From contig NZ_CP125295.1 in NCBI RefSeq assembly GCF_030412785.1, positions 2,914,001 through 2,978,000 of the forward strand: a DNA stretch of 64,000 nt, read 5' to 3'. The DNA comes from Paraburkholderia sabiae. GTDB taxonomy: Bacteria; Pseudomonadota; Gammaproteobacteria; Burkholderiales; Burkholderiaceae. Positions 28,294-37,725 of this stretch are shown piece after piece (the first letter of the stretch is position 1; the number at the start of each line of letters is the position of its first letter). The position numbers and the translations under genes are program-made. Below the pieces are notes generated by a model. It was given only the letters and a program-made list of their open reading frames with translations, was not told the DNA's origin and did no database searches.

Positions 28294-29172
28294 TCAGTGC
28301 TGCAAACCCCAGCGGCGCACCGTCACGCGCTCCAGCGTGTCGAACACCAGATGCTCGACGAGCAGGCCGATCGCAATGACGGCCGCCAGTCCCGCGAATA
28401 CGCGGTCCGTGTAAAGCTCGTTGCGATTCTGGAAGATGTACCAGCCGAGTCCGCCATTGCCGCTGCTCGCGCCGAACACGAGTTCGGCGGCGATCAGCGT
28501 GCGCCACGCGAAGGCCCAACCGACGCGCAGTCCCGCGAGAATCGACGGCAGCGCGGCGGGCACGAGAATCAGCACGACATGACGCAAACCGGTGAGTCCA
28601 TAGTTGCGCCCCGCCATCCGCAAGGTCGCGGGCACGGCGCGAAAACCCGCATACGTGTTGAGCGCGAGCGGCCATAGCACGGCATGCACGAGCACGAACA
28701 GCAGACTGCCCGTGCCAAGACCGAACCACAGCAACGCGAGCGGCAGCAATGCAATCGACGGCAAGGGATTGAACATCGCCGTCAGCATCGACAGCAGATC
28801 GCGACCGATTCGCGTCGACACTGCCAGCGACGTCAACAGAAATGCGAGCGCGACGCCTAGCAGATAACCACGCAACAGCACGGACATCGACACGGCCGTC
28901 TTTTGCAGCAGTTCGCCCGATGCGATGCCCTGCACGAAAGCCGTGAACGTCGCGCCGAATGTCGGCAGCAGCAGATCGTTGTCGATCGCGCGCGCGGCGA
29001 TTTCCCACGCGGCGATCAGCACGATAGCGATGATCGTCTTGCTGAGCCACGACTGGTTCGCGAGACGTCGCGCGAGTGGCAACGGCGCTTCGACGGCGAG
29101 ATCGCCCACAGGTTCGAGCGGCCGTTCGTATTCGGCGCGCACGGGCGGCAGCAGTGTGGAAGGCGTGCTCAT
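28294..29172 (-). CDS. ABC transporter permease, SsuC/TauC type
   Basis: A 292-residue inner-membrane protein with about six helices after an N-terminal cytoplasmic segment. The EAA loop LRMAGRNYGLTGLRHVVLIL and LPSILAGLRVGWAFAWRTLI are characteristic of nitrate/sulfonate/taurine importers. Its ATG overlaps the ATPase stop (ATGA at 29169-29172), so the two are coupled. It is the last gene of the unit that starts with the dioxygenase. Confidence 0.92.
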   Translation of the reverse strand: MSTPSTLLPPVRAEYERPLEPVGDLAVEAPLPLARRLANQSWLSKTIIAIVLIAAWEIAARAIDNDLLLPTFGATFTAFVQGIASGELLQKTAVSMSVLLRGYLLGVALAFLLTSLAVSTRIGRDLLSMLTAMFNPLPSIALLPLALLWFGLGTGSLLFVLVHAVLWPLALNTYAGFRAVPATLRMAGRNYGLTGLRHVVLILVPAALPSILAGLRVGWAFAWRTLIAAELVFGASSGNGGLGWYIFQNRNELYTDRVFAGLAAVIAIGLLVEHLVFDTLERVTVRRWGLQH

Positions 29173-29996
29173 CGGCTGGACTCCATTTCTTCGAACAGCA
29201 GGCGATGAATCTGCGCGACGCGATGCTGAAAATCGCTGCGGCCAAAGCTGTCCTGTGTGTATTGGTGACTGTTGAGTTCGGCGCGCACGCGTCCCGGATG
29301 CGGCGACAGCAGCAGAATGCGATTGCCGACGATCAACGCTTCTTCAATCGAATGCGTGACGAACAGCAGCGTGAACCTCACTTCTTCCCACAAGCGCAGC
29401 AACTCTTCCTGCATCTTGCGGCGCGTGAGTGCATCGAGCGCGGCGAACGGTTCGTCCATCAGCAGCACGCGCGGCTGCATCGCTAGCGCACGCGCAATCG
29501 CAACGCGCTGCTTCATGCCGCCCGACAGCGTGTGCGGATACGCATCGGCGAATTGCGCGAGTCCGACCTTGTCGAGATAATGCTGCGCGCGTTCTTTCGC
29601 TTCGGCTCGGCTCAGCTTCTTCGCAGCGCGCAACGGAAACGCGATGTTCTCCAGCACCGTCTTCCATGGCGGCAACTGATCGAACTCCTGGAACACAACG
29701 ATGCGATCCGCGCCCGGCTCGCGCACCGTTTCGCCGTCGAGCGTGATCGTGCCCGAGACGGGCTTGATGAATCCGCCAACGGCCTTCAGCAACGTCGACT
29801 TGCCGCAGCCCGAGGGTCCGAGCAGCACGAAACGGTCGCCGCCGTACACATCGAAGCTGACGTCATGCGTCGCGCGCACGACGCGTTCACGCGTGCGGTA
29901 TTCGAGGCTCACGCGATCGACGGCGAGCAGCCGGCTCGAGTGGGCTGCATCCGTCACGGCATGGTCGGGGAACAGCACGGAAGGATTCGCGACCAT
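29169..29996 (-). CDS. ABC transporter ATP-binding protein, SsuB/TauB type
   Basis: A 275-residue ATPase: Walker A LGPSGCGKST (59-68), signature LSGGMKQR and Walker B RVLLMDEPFAALD. GPSGCGKST and the EFDQLPPWKTVLEN Q-loop region match sulfonate/taurine ATPases. The ATG at 29996 has AGGAG upstream; the longer frame to 30089 does not. It is separated from the binding-protein gene by 268 bases that contain a terminator-like hairpin. Confidence 0.92.
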   Translation of the reverse strand: MVANPSVLFPDHAVTDAAHSSRLLAVDRVSLEYRTRERVVRATHDVSFDVYGGDRFVLLGPSGCGKSTLLKAVGGFIKPVSGTITLDGETVREPGADRIVVFQEFDQLPPWKTVLENIAFPLRAAKKLSRAEAKERAQHYLDKVGLAQFADAYPHTLSGGMKQRVAIARALAMQPRVLLMDEPFAALDALTRRKMQEELLRLWEEVRFTLLFVTHSIEEALIVGNRILLLSPHPGRVRAELNSHQYTQDSFGRSDFQHRVAQIHRLLFEEMESSR

Positions 29997-30215
29997 CAGC
30001 CCGCTCCTGTGTTTTGAATTGCGTGCGAAATGACTTTCACGATGAGACACCGGATAAGCAAAACGACAACATAAGATGTGCGTCTGCAAAGACCAACCAA
30101 TGAATGTGCATATTCAATGCTGTGTGATGCATAAGCGCCGTAAATCACGCTATGGCCTCGCTTGCGTCTCGTCTAGCGTCTGCATTTGCAATGCACGTTG
30201 CTTGCGCGTGAAAGC

Positions 30216-30243
30216 AAAAAACCCGCTGAAATAGCGGGTTTTC
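30216..30243 (-). terminator. Terminator-like hairpin inside the ABC unit
   Basis: ACCCGCT (30221-30227) pairs with AGCGGGT (30233-30239), flanked by an A run on one side and TTTTCTT on the other, so it can work in both directions. It lies 22 bases after the binding-protein stop and 220 bases before the ATPase start. Confidence 0.8.
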
Positions 30244-30264
30244 TTGTGCGACGGTACGCGTGGA

Positions 30265-31317
30265 TCAACTGCCCGATGCAGTCGCCGGGTCGTCGAAGAA
30301 GTAGTCCTTCCACGACTTTGGCTCATTGCGGATGGCGCCGACGCGATACATGAACTGCGCCAGCGCGAACGTGTTTTGCGGCGCGACCTTGAATTGCACC
30401 TGCGGATTGCGGATCACCGAGAGCAAGAGGTTGCGGTCCGTCTTCGCCTGATTCACGCGAATATAAATGTCGGCGGCGGCCTCGGGATTTGCGGTGACGA
30501 ATTGCGCCGCATCGGCAAGCCCATTCACGAACGCGCGATACGTCTTCGGATTCTCGTTGCGAAACTTCTCGGTTGCGTAGAGCACGGTTGCCGAACTCGG
30601 CCCGCCGAGCACGTCGTATGAATTCAGCACGATATGCGCCTTCGGATTCGCGGCCAGTTCCTGCTCCTGAAACGGCGGATTACCGAAATGCCCCGTGATT
30701 TCCGTGCCGCCTGCAATGATGGCTGCGGCTGCGTCGGGATGCGGCACGGCCTGCGTGATCTTGTCGAGACGGTTGTATTCCTTGTCGCCCCAGCGTTTCG
30801 CCGACGCGAACTGCAAGACGCGCGACTGCACCGACACCGACACAGCCGGCAACGCAATGCGGTCTTTATCGGTGAAGTCGGCGATCGTCTTCACACTCGG
30901 ATTGTTCGACACGAGGTAATACGGCAGATTGCCGAGCGACGCGACGCCCTTCACATTCTGCTTGCCGTGCGTGCGGTCCCAGATCGTGAGCAACGGACCG
31001 ACACCCGCGCCCGCGATATCGACGGAGCCCGACAGCAGCGCGTCGTTCACCGCAGACCCGCCCGACAGCTTGACCCAGTCCACCTTGATATCGAGCCCTT
31101 CCTTGCGTCCTTCTTTCTCGATGAACTGCTGATCGCGTGCGACGTTCAGCAGCAGATACACGATGCCGAACTGTTCGGCGACGCGAATATGCCCTTCAGC
31201 CTGTGCATCGAGCGACGCGCCGAGTCCTGTCGCGCCGAGCGACAACGCGAGCAGCGACGAAACAAAACGGCGAGCGAACGACGGCCGCGCCGCAGCCGGG
31301 CGAATGGAAAACAGCAT
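30265..31317 (-). CDS. ABC transporter substrate-binding protein, NitT/TauT (sulfonate-type) family
   Basis: A 350-residue periplasmic protein. Signal peptide MLFSIRPAAARPSFARRFVS... ending near SLDAQAEG (about 41). The mature protein has FGIVYLLLNVARDQQFIEKE, KLSGGSAVNDALLSGSVDIAGAGVGP and NLPYYLVSNNPSVKTI, patterns of sulfonate/taurine/nitrate binding proteins (NMT1/THI5-like fold). It follows the dioxygenase gene by 45 bases. The ligand is probably a small sulfonate or carboxylate acted on by that enzyme; this is inference. Confidence 0.9.
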   Translation of the reverse strand: MLFSIRPAAARPSFARRFVSSLLALSLGATGLGASLDAQAEGHIRVAEQFGIVYLLLNVARDQQFIEKEGRKEGLDIKVDWVKLSGGSAVNDALLSGSVDIAGAGVGPLLTIWDRTHGKQNVKGVASLGNLPYYLVSNNPSVKTIADFTDKDRIALPAVSVSVQSRVLQFASAKRWGDKEYNRLDKITQAVPHPDAAAAIIAGGTEITGHFGNPPFQEQELAANPKAHIVLNSYDVLGGPSSATVLYATEKFRNENPKTYRAFVNGLADAAQFVTANPEAAADIYIRVNQAKTDRNLLLSVIRNPQVQFKVAPQNTFALAQFMYRVGAIRNEPKSWKDYFFDDPATASGS

Positions 31318-31362
31318 GGGAACCCCGTGAGTTCTAAAACGGAAATAAAGAGTGCGTGCGGC

Positions 31363-32241
31363 TCAGAACGGCGCGTCGCCTTCGATCGTGGTGCGATACA
31401 GCTTGCGGCGCAGATGATCGGGCGTACCGGCTGCGAGGTGCATCAGCGAGCGGTTGTCCCAGAACACGAGATCGTGCCCGGCCCACCGATGACGATAGAT
31501 ATGTTCGTCGCGCACGCTGTGCGCAAAGAGTGCTTCGAGCAGATCGCGGCTTTCGTCCTCGGGCAGACCGACAATATGCGTCGTGAAGTGCTCGCTGACG
31601 AAGAGCGCCTTGCGTCCCGTTTCCGGATGCGTGCGCACGATGGGATGCACGACCGCCTTCACTTCTGCAATCTGTTCAGCCGAGAGGTTCGGCCGCCACG
31701 GACTGCGTTTTTGCAGTTCCGCATATTTCGCAAGGTATGTGTGCTCTGCCGTGCGTCCTTCGACGGCTTTGCGCAGATGCTCGGGCAATGTGTCCCACGC
31801 GAGATGCATGTTCGCGAACAATGTGTCTCCGCCTTCCGAAGGCAACTCCTGCGCATGCAGCAGCGAGCCTAGACTCGGCTTTTCCTTGTATGAAAGATCC
31901 GAATGCCAGAAGTGGCCTGCGTCGCCGAGGCCGATCGGCTGCCCGTTCTCGCGGATGTTCGACACGATCAGCACTTCGGGATGGCCGGGTAACTGGAACT
32001 GATGCAGCACGTGAATCTGCAGCGGCCCGAAGCGCCGGCTGAACGCTATATGCTGGTCAGGCGTGATTCGCTGATCGCGGAACACGAGCACGTGATGATC
32101 GAGATGCGCACGATGAATACGCGCGAAGTCGTCGGCGGAAAGCGGCGCGTTCAGATCGAGGCCGAGCACTTCGGCGCCGACGGGTGCGTCGAACGGAACG
32201 ATGTCGAGTGTCTGCTGTTGGGACGAAACGGTGGTTGTCAC
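31363..32241 (-). CDS. TauD/TfdA family Fe(II)/2-oxoglutarate dioxygenase
   Basis: A 292-residue non-heme iron oxygenase. The facial triad is visible: H113 and D115 in FWHSDLSY and H268 in NRSLMHLA; R283 (LYRTT) would bind 2-oxoglutarate. Enzymes of this family hydroxylate taurine, alkylsulfonates, 2,4-D and similar acids, releasing sulfite, glyoxal or phenol. With the downstream NitT/TauT importer, release of sulfite from an organosulfonate is the likeliest role. It starts with GTG at 32241 and is the first gene of the unit. Confidence 0.9.
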   Translation of the reverse strand: MTTTVSSQQQTLDIVPFDAPVGAEVLGLDLNAPLSADDFARIHRAHLDHHVLVFRDQRITPDQHIAFSRRFGPLQIHVLHQFQLPGHPEVLIVSNIRENGQPIGLGDAGHFWHSDLSYKEKPSLGSLLHAQELPSEGGDTLFANMHLAWDTLPEHLRKAVEGRTAEHTYLAKYAELQKRSPWRPNLSAEQIAEVKAVVHPIVRTHPETGRKALFVSEHFTTHIVGLPEDESRDLLEALFAHSVRDEHIYRHRWAGHDLVFWDNRSLMHLAAGTPDHLRRKLYRTTIEGDAPF

Positions 32242-32542
32242 GCTGAATGTTCTTTGTAGGTTGCAACGATAGAAACAATCTACGGCTGGCGTACAGGAGC
32301 GTCAACGAAGCAAATCCCATACTCATATCTGCTTTAACGATAAACGCCCCGCTAGCCTGGACAACATGAATCACGCGCGCATGTTATTTGCTAATGCCAT
32401 CTGTGCGCCGCGCCTGCGCGGCGGCATCGCTCGCTAACGTACAGACGCGCACAGACGTTCGCTGACGCGCGTGACAAGTTCGGGCTAACATCGGGTTGCG
32501 GCGTTTGCCACTTCACGGGTCTCGCAGTCTCGCGCCAGTGCC
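32242..32542. other. Divergent promoter region
   Basis: About 300 bases between the dioxygenase and the secreted protein gene. The part at 32262-32360 is AT-richer and probably holds the dioxygenase promoter. No gene or clear operator recognised. Confidence 0.4.
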
Positions 32543-32989
32543 ATGACAAAGGACTTCATCCACTCGATTGCCGTGCTGGGCGCCGTGGGAGCAGGACTCT
32601 GTTGCAGCCCTGCGTTTGCGCTCGAACTCGACGGACAGCTCGTCTGCAAGACCGACGCGCACGCCTTCATTCAGCCGCTGCTCGACGATCAGTACATCGA
32701 TCCCAATCCGATGCGCGTCGAGGCCAATTCGGTGAACGCATTCCGACCCAAGCGCGGCCGCGATCTCACTGCATTCGGATTTCATGTCTATGCAGTACTC
32801 GGTTATCAGCGCGACGACGCGATCTTCCGGCAAGGCAGCGGCAAGGCCGAGTCCGATTCGATTTACGGCGTAGTCGTCTCGGGTCCTTCGGAGTCGGTGC
32901 GCGTTCGTGTGCAACAGGCGGGCAGCGAAGCGACCGTCAAACAGGTTCTTCCTTTCGTACTGACAGCTATCGTGTGCAGCGCAAGTTAG
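32543..32989 (+). CDS. Secreted protein of unknown function
   Basis: A 148-residue protein with a clear signal peptide (MTKDFIHSIAVLGAVGAGLC ... FALELDG, cleavage near residue 27). The mature part has two cysteines, near its start (LVCKTD) and near its end (AIVCSAS), that could form a disulfide. I do not recognise the family. It is followed by 300 bases without a gene and then the first porin. Confidence 0.65.
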   Translation: MTKDFIHSIAVLGAVGAGLCCSPAFALELDGQLVCKTDAHAFIQPLLDDQYIDPNPMRVEANSVNAFRPKRGRDLTAFGFHVYAVLGYQRDDAIFRQGSGKAESDSIYGVVVSGPSESVRVRVQQAGSEATVKQVLPFVLTAIVCSAS

Positions 32990-33292
32990 GCCTGTTTTGC
33001 AGGGCTTTTATGCAAACAGTCCGTGAGTGTTGTTATTCGCCCAATTGGTGCACGCTGCCATCAAACAGAAATCCCCCTCCAGGTAATCTCTTCCGCGCAG
33101 TTCATGCGTAGCGGGTTCGTCGCGCGCCGCACCATGGCGAACTTTCCGGCGATTGTTTCGATTTGATGACGTATTCATGCCGCAGCCCGCAAGAGTCTGC
33201 TGCAGCAACACCGCGTTCAATCGGACCCCGCGTTTTCCTATACTCGCCAGGCTGTTTTTTCACTCACTGTCTGGACTAGCTGGAGCTTAACC
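32990..33292. other. Intergenic region upstream of the first porin
   Basis: About 300 bases, AT-richer than coding DNA here, presumably the porin promoter and leader. I see no RNA gene or terminator in it. Confidence 0.4.
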
Positions 33293-34444
33293 ATGAAAAG
33301 AATTCCCGCCGCCATTGCGGTGCTCGGCGCGCTTGCCGCATCGACCGCACATGCGCAAAGCTCGGTCACGTTGTACGGCATCATCGACGCAGGCCTCATG
33401 TACACCAACAACGTGCAGAAGAGCGGCACGAGCGGCGCGCTGTGGCAAGCGACGAGCGGCACCATCAACGGCAGCCGCTTCGGCCTGCGCGGCGCCGAAG
33501 ATCTGGGCGGTGGCTACAAGGCGATCTTCGTGCTCGAAAACGGCTTCAACGTGCAGAACGGCAACCTCGGCCAGCACAGCCGTCTGTTCGGCCGCCAGGC
33601 ATATGTGGGTCTCGCCAGCGCCAACTACGGTCAGATCACGCTGGGCCGCCAGTACGACTCGCTCGTCGACTTCGTCGCGCCGCTGTCGGGCACGGCAGGC
33701 ACGTTCGGCGACACGGGCTTCGCTCACCCGTTCGACAACGACAACCTCAACCACTCGGTACGGATGAGCAACGCCGTCAAGTACACGAGCACCAACTACG
33801 CCGGCTTCAAGTTCGGCGCGTTGTACGCGTTCTCGAACAGCACCGACTTCGCGATCAACCGTGCGTACAGCGCGGGCGCGAGCTACCAGTGGGGTCCGTT
33901 GAACGTCGCGGCCGGCTATTTGCAGATCAATGGCTCGAACAGCACGACGAACACGGGCGGTGCCGTGGATACGGCTGAATCGTCGGCGAACGGCATCGGC
34001 GGCTTCCAGGTCGGCGCGGGCGTCGAGCGCGTGTTCGGCGCGGGCATCAACTACGCGTTCGGTCCGGCAGTGGTCGGCTTCGTCTATACGAACAGCCACT
34101 ATCAGCAATCGGCTGCATTCGGCATGACGAACGGCTCGATGCACTTCGACAACTACGAACTGAACGCCAAGTACGCGTTCACGCCGGCGATCTCGTTCGG
34201 CATCACGGACACGTACACGAACGGCCACACGAGCGGCTCGCGCACGTTCGGCTCGGATCCGAAGTTCAATCAGGTCAATGCGCAGGCTGTCTACGCGTTC
34301 TCGAAGCGCACGGACGTCTACGCCGAAGCGATGTATCAGCACGCGATCGGCCAAGGCTACGTCGCATTCATCAATACGTCGGGCGGCGCGTCGTCGACGG
34401 CCAACCAGGTCGTGGCGACGATCGGCATGCGTCACCGCTTCTAA
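33293..34444 (+). CDS. Gram-negative porin (Burkholderia OpcP/OmpC-like)
   Basis: A 383-residue outer-membrane porin. Signal peptide MKRIPAAIAVLGALAASTAHAQ, then the family start SSVTLYGIIDAGLMYTNN, the RFGLRGAEDLGGGYKAIF strand, LGRQYDSLVDF, and the C-terminal beta-strand ending VVATIGMRHRF, with the terminal Phe needed for BamA recognition. It should form trimers of 16-stranded barrels for small hydrophilic solutes. TGGAGC precedes the ATG, and a strong terminator follows at 34481. Confidence 0.95.
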   Translation: MKRIPAAIAVLGALAASTAHAQSSVTLYGIIDAGLMYTNNVQKSGTSGALWQATSGTINGSRFGLRGAEDLGGGYKAIFVLENGFNVQNGNLGQHSRLFGRQAYVGLASANYGQITLGRQYDSLVDFVAPLSGTAGTFGDTGFAHPFDNDNLNHSVRMSNAVKYTSTNYAGFKFGALYAFSNSTDFAINRAYSAGASYQWGPLNVAAGYLQINGSNSTTNTGGAVDTAESSANGIGGFQVGAGVERVFGAGINYAFGPAVVGFVYTNSHYQQSAAFGMTNGSMHFDNYELNAKYAFTPAISFGITDTYTNGHTSGSRTFGSDPKFNQVNAQAVYAFSKRTDVYAEAMYQHAIGQGYVAFINTSGGASSTANQVVATIGMRHRF

Positions 34445-34480
34445 GCGATACCGCTGCACACTTCCGGGACTTGCTGCGAG

Positions 34481-34513
34481 AGCCCGCCGCATTGTTTGCG
34501 GCGGGCTTTTTTC
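34481..34513 (+). terminator. Terminator after the first porin gene
   Basis: AGCCCGCCGC (34481-34490) pairs with GCGGCGGGCT (34498-34507), loop ATTGTTT, then TTTTTT. It lies 36 bases after the porin stop. Confidence 0.95.
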
Positions 34514-34649
34514 TGCGCATCTTTCCATGACGAGGAACGCTGCCTTCCTGACTCGACGGTTTTTCCCCCTTCGCGCGCTCCGTAGACTTCTCTTTGCCGG
34601 CTCATGCAATACACCGCCGGCGATCATCGGAATGTCATTGGAGAACGTC

Positions 34650-34952
34650 TTGAAGTCCACCGTTGCCGCCGCCGTCGCTACGCTGACCGCGGCCTTGTTC
34701 GCCGCCGCGCCCGCGCTCGTGCACGCGCAGGAATCCAGCACGCGCCTCACGCGCGCACAGGTACGCCAGGAACTCGCCGATCTCGCTTCCGTCGGCTATA
34801 GCGCCGGGGGCGGCGAAGATCCCACTTATCCATCGAAAGTGCAGGACGCGATGCAGCGCCTCGCCGCCAAACGCGCGACGCAGTCGGCCTATGGCGCGGG
34901 CACGTCGGGTTCGTCGCAGGCGGGCTCAGGGCATTCCGCTGCCGCGCATTGA
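34650..34952 (+). CDS. DUF4148 secreted small protein, second copy
   Basis: A 100-residue protein with signal peptide KSTVAAAVATLTAALFAAAP... (cleavage near VHAQ) and the DUF4148 core TRAQVRQELADLASVGYSAG, YPSKVQDAMQRLAAK. I favour a TTG start at 34650: GGAG stands six bases before it and the resulting N-terminus (MKS...) matches the paralogue at 7349-7657. An ATG at 34632 in frame would add six residues but has no ribosome site. Function unknown. Confidence 0.8.
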   Translation: MKSTVAAAVATLTAALFAAAPALVHAQESSTRLTRAQVRQELADLASVGYSAGGGEDPTYPSKVQDAMQRLAAKRATQSAYGAGTSGSSQAGSGHSAAAH

Positions 34953-35335
34953 TGTGTGCAACGCGACGGCGAAAGTCGTCGTGTCATGTAATCTGCACAC
35001 GAATGGCCGTGCGCCGCCTGAAATGGGCAACCGCACGGCCATCGCACGAAAGTCCCATGCAACTCGCGCCTATTCGTCTGCAACGGCACGTATCTTCTCC
35101 CTGACGTGTAGCGCTTAATCACGCTTCGGCACGCGGCGTTGACCTCAAAACAACGATTAGACCTCGATCTCGATCCGGCTTTGTGCATCGCACCATGATT
35201 TTGACTATAGTGGTGGGTGGACACGTCTTTCGCGTCGGCGAAAGCGCTAACTATTGACGGATAGTCCGCCCCGAAGCGGACACCAGCCCGCCGCGTCCCA
35301 CAAGGCGCGCGGCGCTCAGGCGAGGAGAAATCACG
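34953..35335. other. Intergenic stretch with no recognised gene
   Basis: About 380 bases before the small gene at 35336. The part at 35140-35260 (AT-rich, with TTTTGACTATAGTGG) could hold its promoter. Frames here show no family resemblance. Confidence 0.4.
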
Positions 35336-35674
35336 ATGTTCGATGCCGAAATCGCCGCAACACTGCTGAACCGGTGGACGGTCAAGCCGCCCGCCGCGCA
35401 CCGCGACAGCTATCTGGATCTGCTGCGCGAGGGGAATCTGAACTTCACCCATCAAATGGGCAGCGTGACGCCGGGCGGCGTCACATCGACGAGTCTCTTC
35501 GAACTCGAGGCGCTCGAATTCGTCGACGGCTCGCGCGCGCTGCGTCTGAAAACGCCCGGCGCGACGCCCGACTGGACACAATGGGCCGCGTTCGAGCCGC
35601 CCGTTCGAAACACAGCCAGCGCGTCAGAGCCACTATCCGACGAGTCGTATTCACTCGAAGCGCCCGAACGCTGA
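35336..35674 (+). CDS. Small protein of unknown function
   Basis: A 112-residue acidic protein, supported by GAGGAGAAATCACG directly before the ATG and by ordinary high-GC codon use. Stretches such as RDSYLDLLREGNLNFTHQMG and DWTQWAAFEPP suggest a soluble fold, with no signal peptide or membrane segment. I do not recognise the family. It converges on the DUF72 gene with a 23-base gap. Confidence 0.6.
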   Translation: MFDAEIAATLLNRWTVKPPAAHRDSYLDLLREGNLNFTHQMGSVTPGGVTSTSLFELEALEFVDGSRALRLKTPGATPDWTQWAAFEPPVRNTASASEPLSDESYSLEAPER

Positions 35675-35697
35675 ACGGCACGGCACAGCTTCGATCG

Positions 35698-36516
35698 TTA
35701 CGTGTCGATGCGCTCGATCAACGCCATCGCGGCGGCGGGATTGTGCGCCTTGTGTCCGCTGATCACGAAGAGATACACGTCGCGCGCCTTCTTCGGTGCG
35801 GCGCGGCCGTAGCTGTCGAGATCGTCGGGCGTGCCGCCTGACGCCCATGTCTGTGCGCGTTCGATCCATTGATCGAGCGACTTCTTTGCGTAGCCGAGCG
35901 GATGCGCCTCTTCCGTGCCCATGATGCGCGCATACACGAATGGCGCGGTCGGGTCGGCGATCTGCGGATATTTCGAGTCGCCCGCCACGACGATCGCCAC
36001 GTTGTGCTTGCGCGCCAACGCGACGAATGTCTCGTTGCAGAAGCTCTCGTGGCGCACTTCGACGGCATGTCGCAAGGCACGTCCATCGGCCTCGGCGGGC
36101 AGCAGTTCGAGGAAGCTGCCGAAGTCCTCGGCATCGAACTGTTTGGTCGGCGGGAATTGCCAGTTGATCGGACCGAGCTTGTCCTTGAGTTCGAGCACGC
36201 CGCTCGCGACGAAGCGATCGATCGAATCGCGCGCCTCCGCTAGCACCCGCCGATGCGTCGCGAAACGCGGCGCCTTGAGCGCGAAAACAAAGTTGTCGGG
36301 TGTTTCGTCGTGCCACTTCGCGAACGTCGCCGGCTTTTGCGAGCCGTAGAACGTGCCGTTGATCTCGATCGTCGTGAGATGCTGGCTCGCGTATTCGAGT
36401 TCGCGTTTCTGCGTGAGTCCTTTCGGATAGAACACGCCGCGCCACGGCTCGAACGTCCAGCCGCCGATACCGACACGAATCCTCGTTGCTTTTGCCGTCG
36501 TTTTTCGAGTGGTCAT
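35698..36516 (-). CDS. DUF72 (YecE-like) protein
   Basis: A 272-residue protein of the DUF72 family, TIM-barrel-like proteins of unknown activity. Family stretches: VGIGGWTFEPWRGVFYPKGL, EYASQHLTTIEINGTFYG, FAKWHDETPDNFVFALKAPR, LGPINWQFPP and AVEVRHESF, and the C-terminal YLFVISGHKAHNPAAAMAL. Length is normal. It is monocistronic between an SDR gene and a small unknown gene. Confidence 0.88.
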   Translation of the reverse strand: MTTRKTTAKATRIRVGIGGWTFEPWRGVFYPKGLTQKRELEYASQHLTTIEINGTFYGSQKPATFAKWHDETPDNFVFALKAPRFATHRRVLAEARDSIDRFVASGVLELKDKLGPINWQFPPTKQFDAEDFGSFLELLPAEADGRALRHAVEVRHESFCNETFVALARKHNVAIVVAGDSKYPQIADPTAPFVYARIMGTEEAHPLGYAKKSLDQWIERAQTWASGGTPDDLDSYGRAAPKKARDVYLFVISGHKAHNPAAAMALIERIDT

Positions 36517-36626
36517 GATTCACGCCTTCGCGCGCCGCGCGGGCGCAATGATGCACAGAATAGCCGATCAAAGCCGCTATTTCCGCAACGTCACATCATT
36601 GCTGCCACGCGTCGACCCGCGAACGC

Positions 36627-37415
36627 TCAGAACACCGAGCGCACGACCCCGCCATCCGCGCGCAACGCCGCGCCGTTAGTCGCCGACGACAGTTCGGAGC
36701 ACACGTACACGACCATGTTCGCGATTTCCTCCGGCGTCGTGAAGCGCTTGAGGATCGAACTGGGCCGCGCCTCTTCGAAGAACTGCTTCTCGAAGCTCTC
36801 GAAGCTCGCGCCGCCCGACAGCTTCTCGACGAATTCCTCGACGCCGTCCGAACTCGTCGGCCCCGGCAACACCGAGTTGACGGTCACGGCCGTGCCCGTG
36901 CAGGTTTCGGCGAGACCGCGCGACAACGCGAGTTGCGCGGTCTTGGTCAAGCCGTAGTGAATCATCTCGGTCGGAATCTGGATGCCGCTTTCGCTGCTGA
37001 TGAATACGACACGCCCCCAGTTCTTCTGCTTCATTCCGGGCAGATATGCGCGCGACAGTTGCACGCCCGACATCACGTTCACATTGAAGAAACGCAGCCA
37101 CTCTTCGTTGGAGATCTCTTCGAACGGCTTGGGATCGAAGATGCCCATGTTGTTGACGAGCATGTCGACGTGCGGGAACTGTTCGACGAGCCGTGCTACC
37201 TGCGCGGGATCCGATACGTCGCCCGCGAATCCTTGCACGGTCGCATTGGGTACCTGGTCACGCAGCGTCGTGATGGCCTGATCGACCGATTGCTGCGAAC
37301 GTCCGTTGACGATCACGTGTACGCCTTCGCGCGCGAGTCCAACGGCGATTGCATGGCCGATGCCCTTGGTCGAGCCGGTTACGAGTGCGAGCTTGTCCTT
37401 GATCTTGAGATCCAT
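36627..37415 (-). CDS. SDR family NAD(P)-dependent oxidoreductase
   Basis: A 262-residue classical short-chain dehydrogenase: cofactor motif TGSTKGIG (13-20), NN of VNNMG (88-89), catalytic S140/S141, Y154 and K158 (YGLTK). The substrate cannot be deduced. Start at 37415 follows AAGGAA; the frame extends to 37538 without a site. It is divergent from the second porin gene. Confidence 0.9.
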   Translation of the reverse strand: MDLKIKDKLALVTGSTKGIGHAIAVGLAREGVHVIVNGRSQQSVDQAITTLRDQVPNATVQGFAGDVSDPAQVARLVEQFPHVDMLVNNMGIFDPKPFEEISNEEWLRFFNVNVMSGVQLSRAYLPGMKQKNWGRVVFISSESGIQIPTEMIHYGLTKTAQLALSRGLAETCTGTAVTVNSVLPGPTSSDGVEEFVEKLSGGASFESFEKQFFEEARPSSILKRFTTPEEIANMVVYVCSELSSATNGAALRADGGVVRSVF

Positions 37416-37725
37416 CTGGGTTCCTTTGAAATCAGAGGTTGCCGACGAGACGTGCGCACCCGCGCAATCGTCCGCATTGCGAGGCTGCATTCGCGAGTGT
37501 AGAACCGGGCGAGAAATGTTGCAGTCGTTGGGTCGCAAAGTCGATGCCTGTTGTCAATTGCACTGGGACGCCGCATGCACACTTGCCAGCAGGATTTTTC
37601 AAACGGTACTAGCATCCGACAAACATTCGCCGCGTGCACAACAACATGCCGATGCAAAACGCTTAGCGTGCCGCGTCATGTTCATAACGAGTTATCCACC
37701 CCAACGAGGATACGAAGAGACGCTC

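Noticed and set aside
32543-34444. The two porins as a recent tandem duplication
   Set aside because: The porins at 33293 and 37726 are 3 kb apart and share only family-level motifs.
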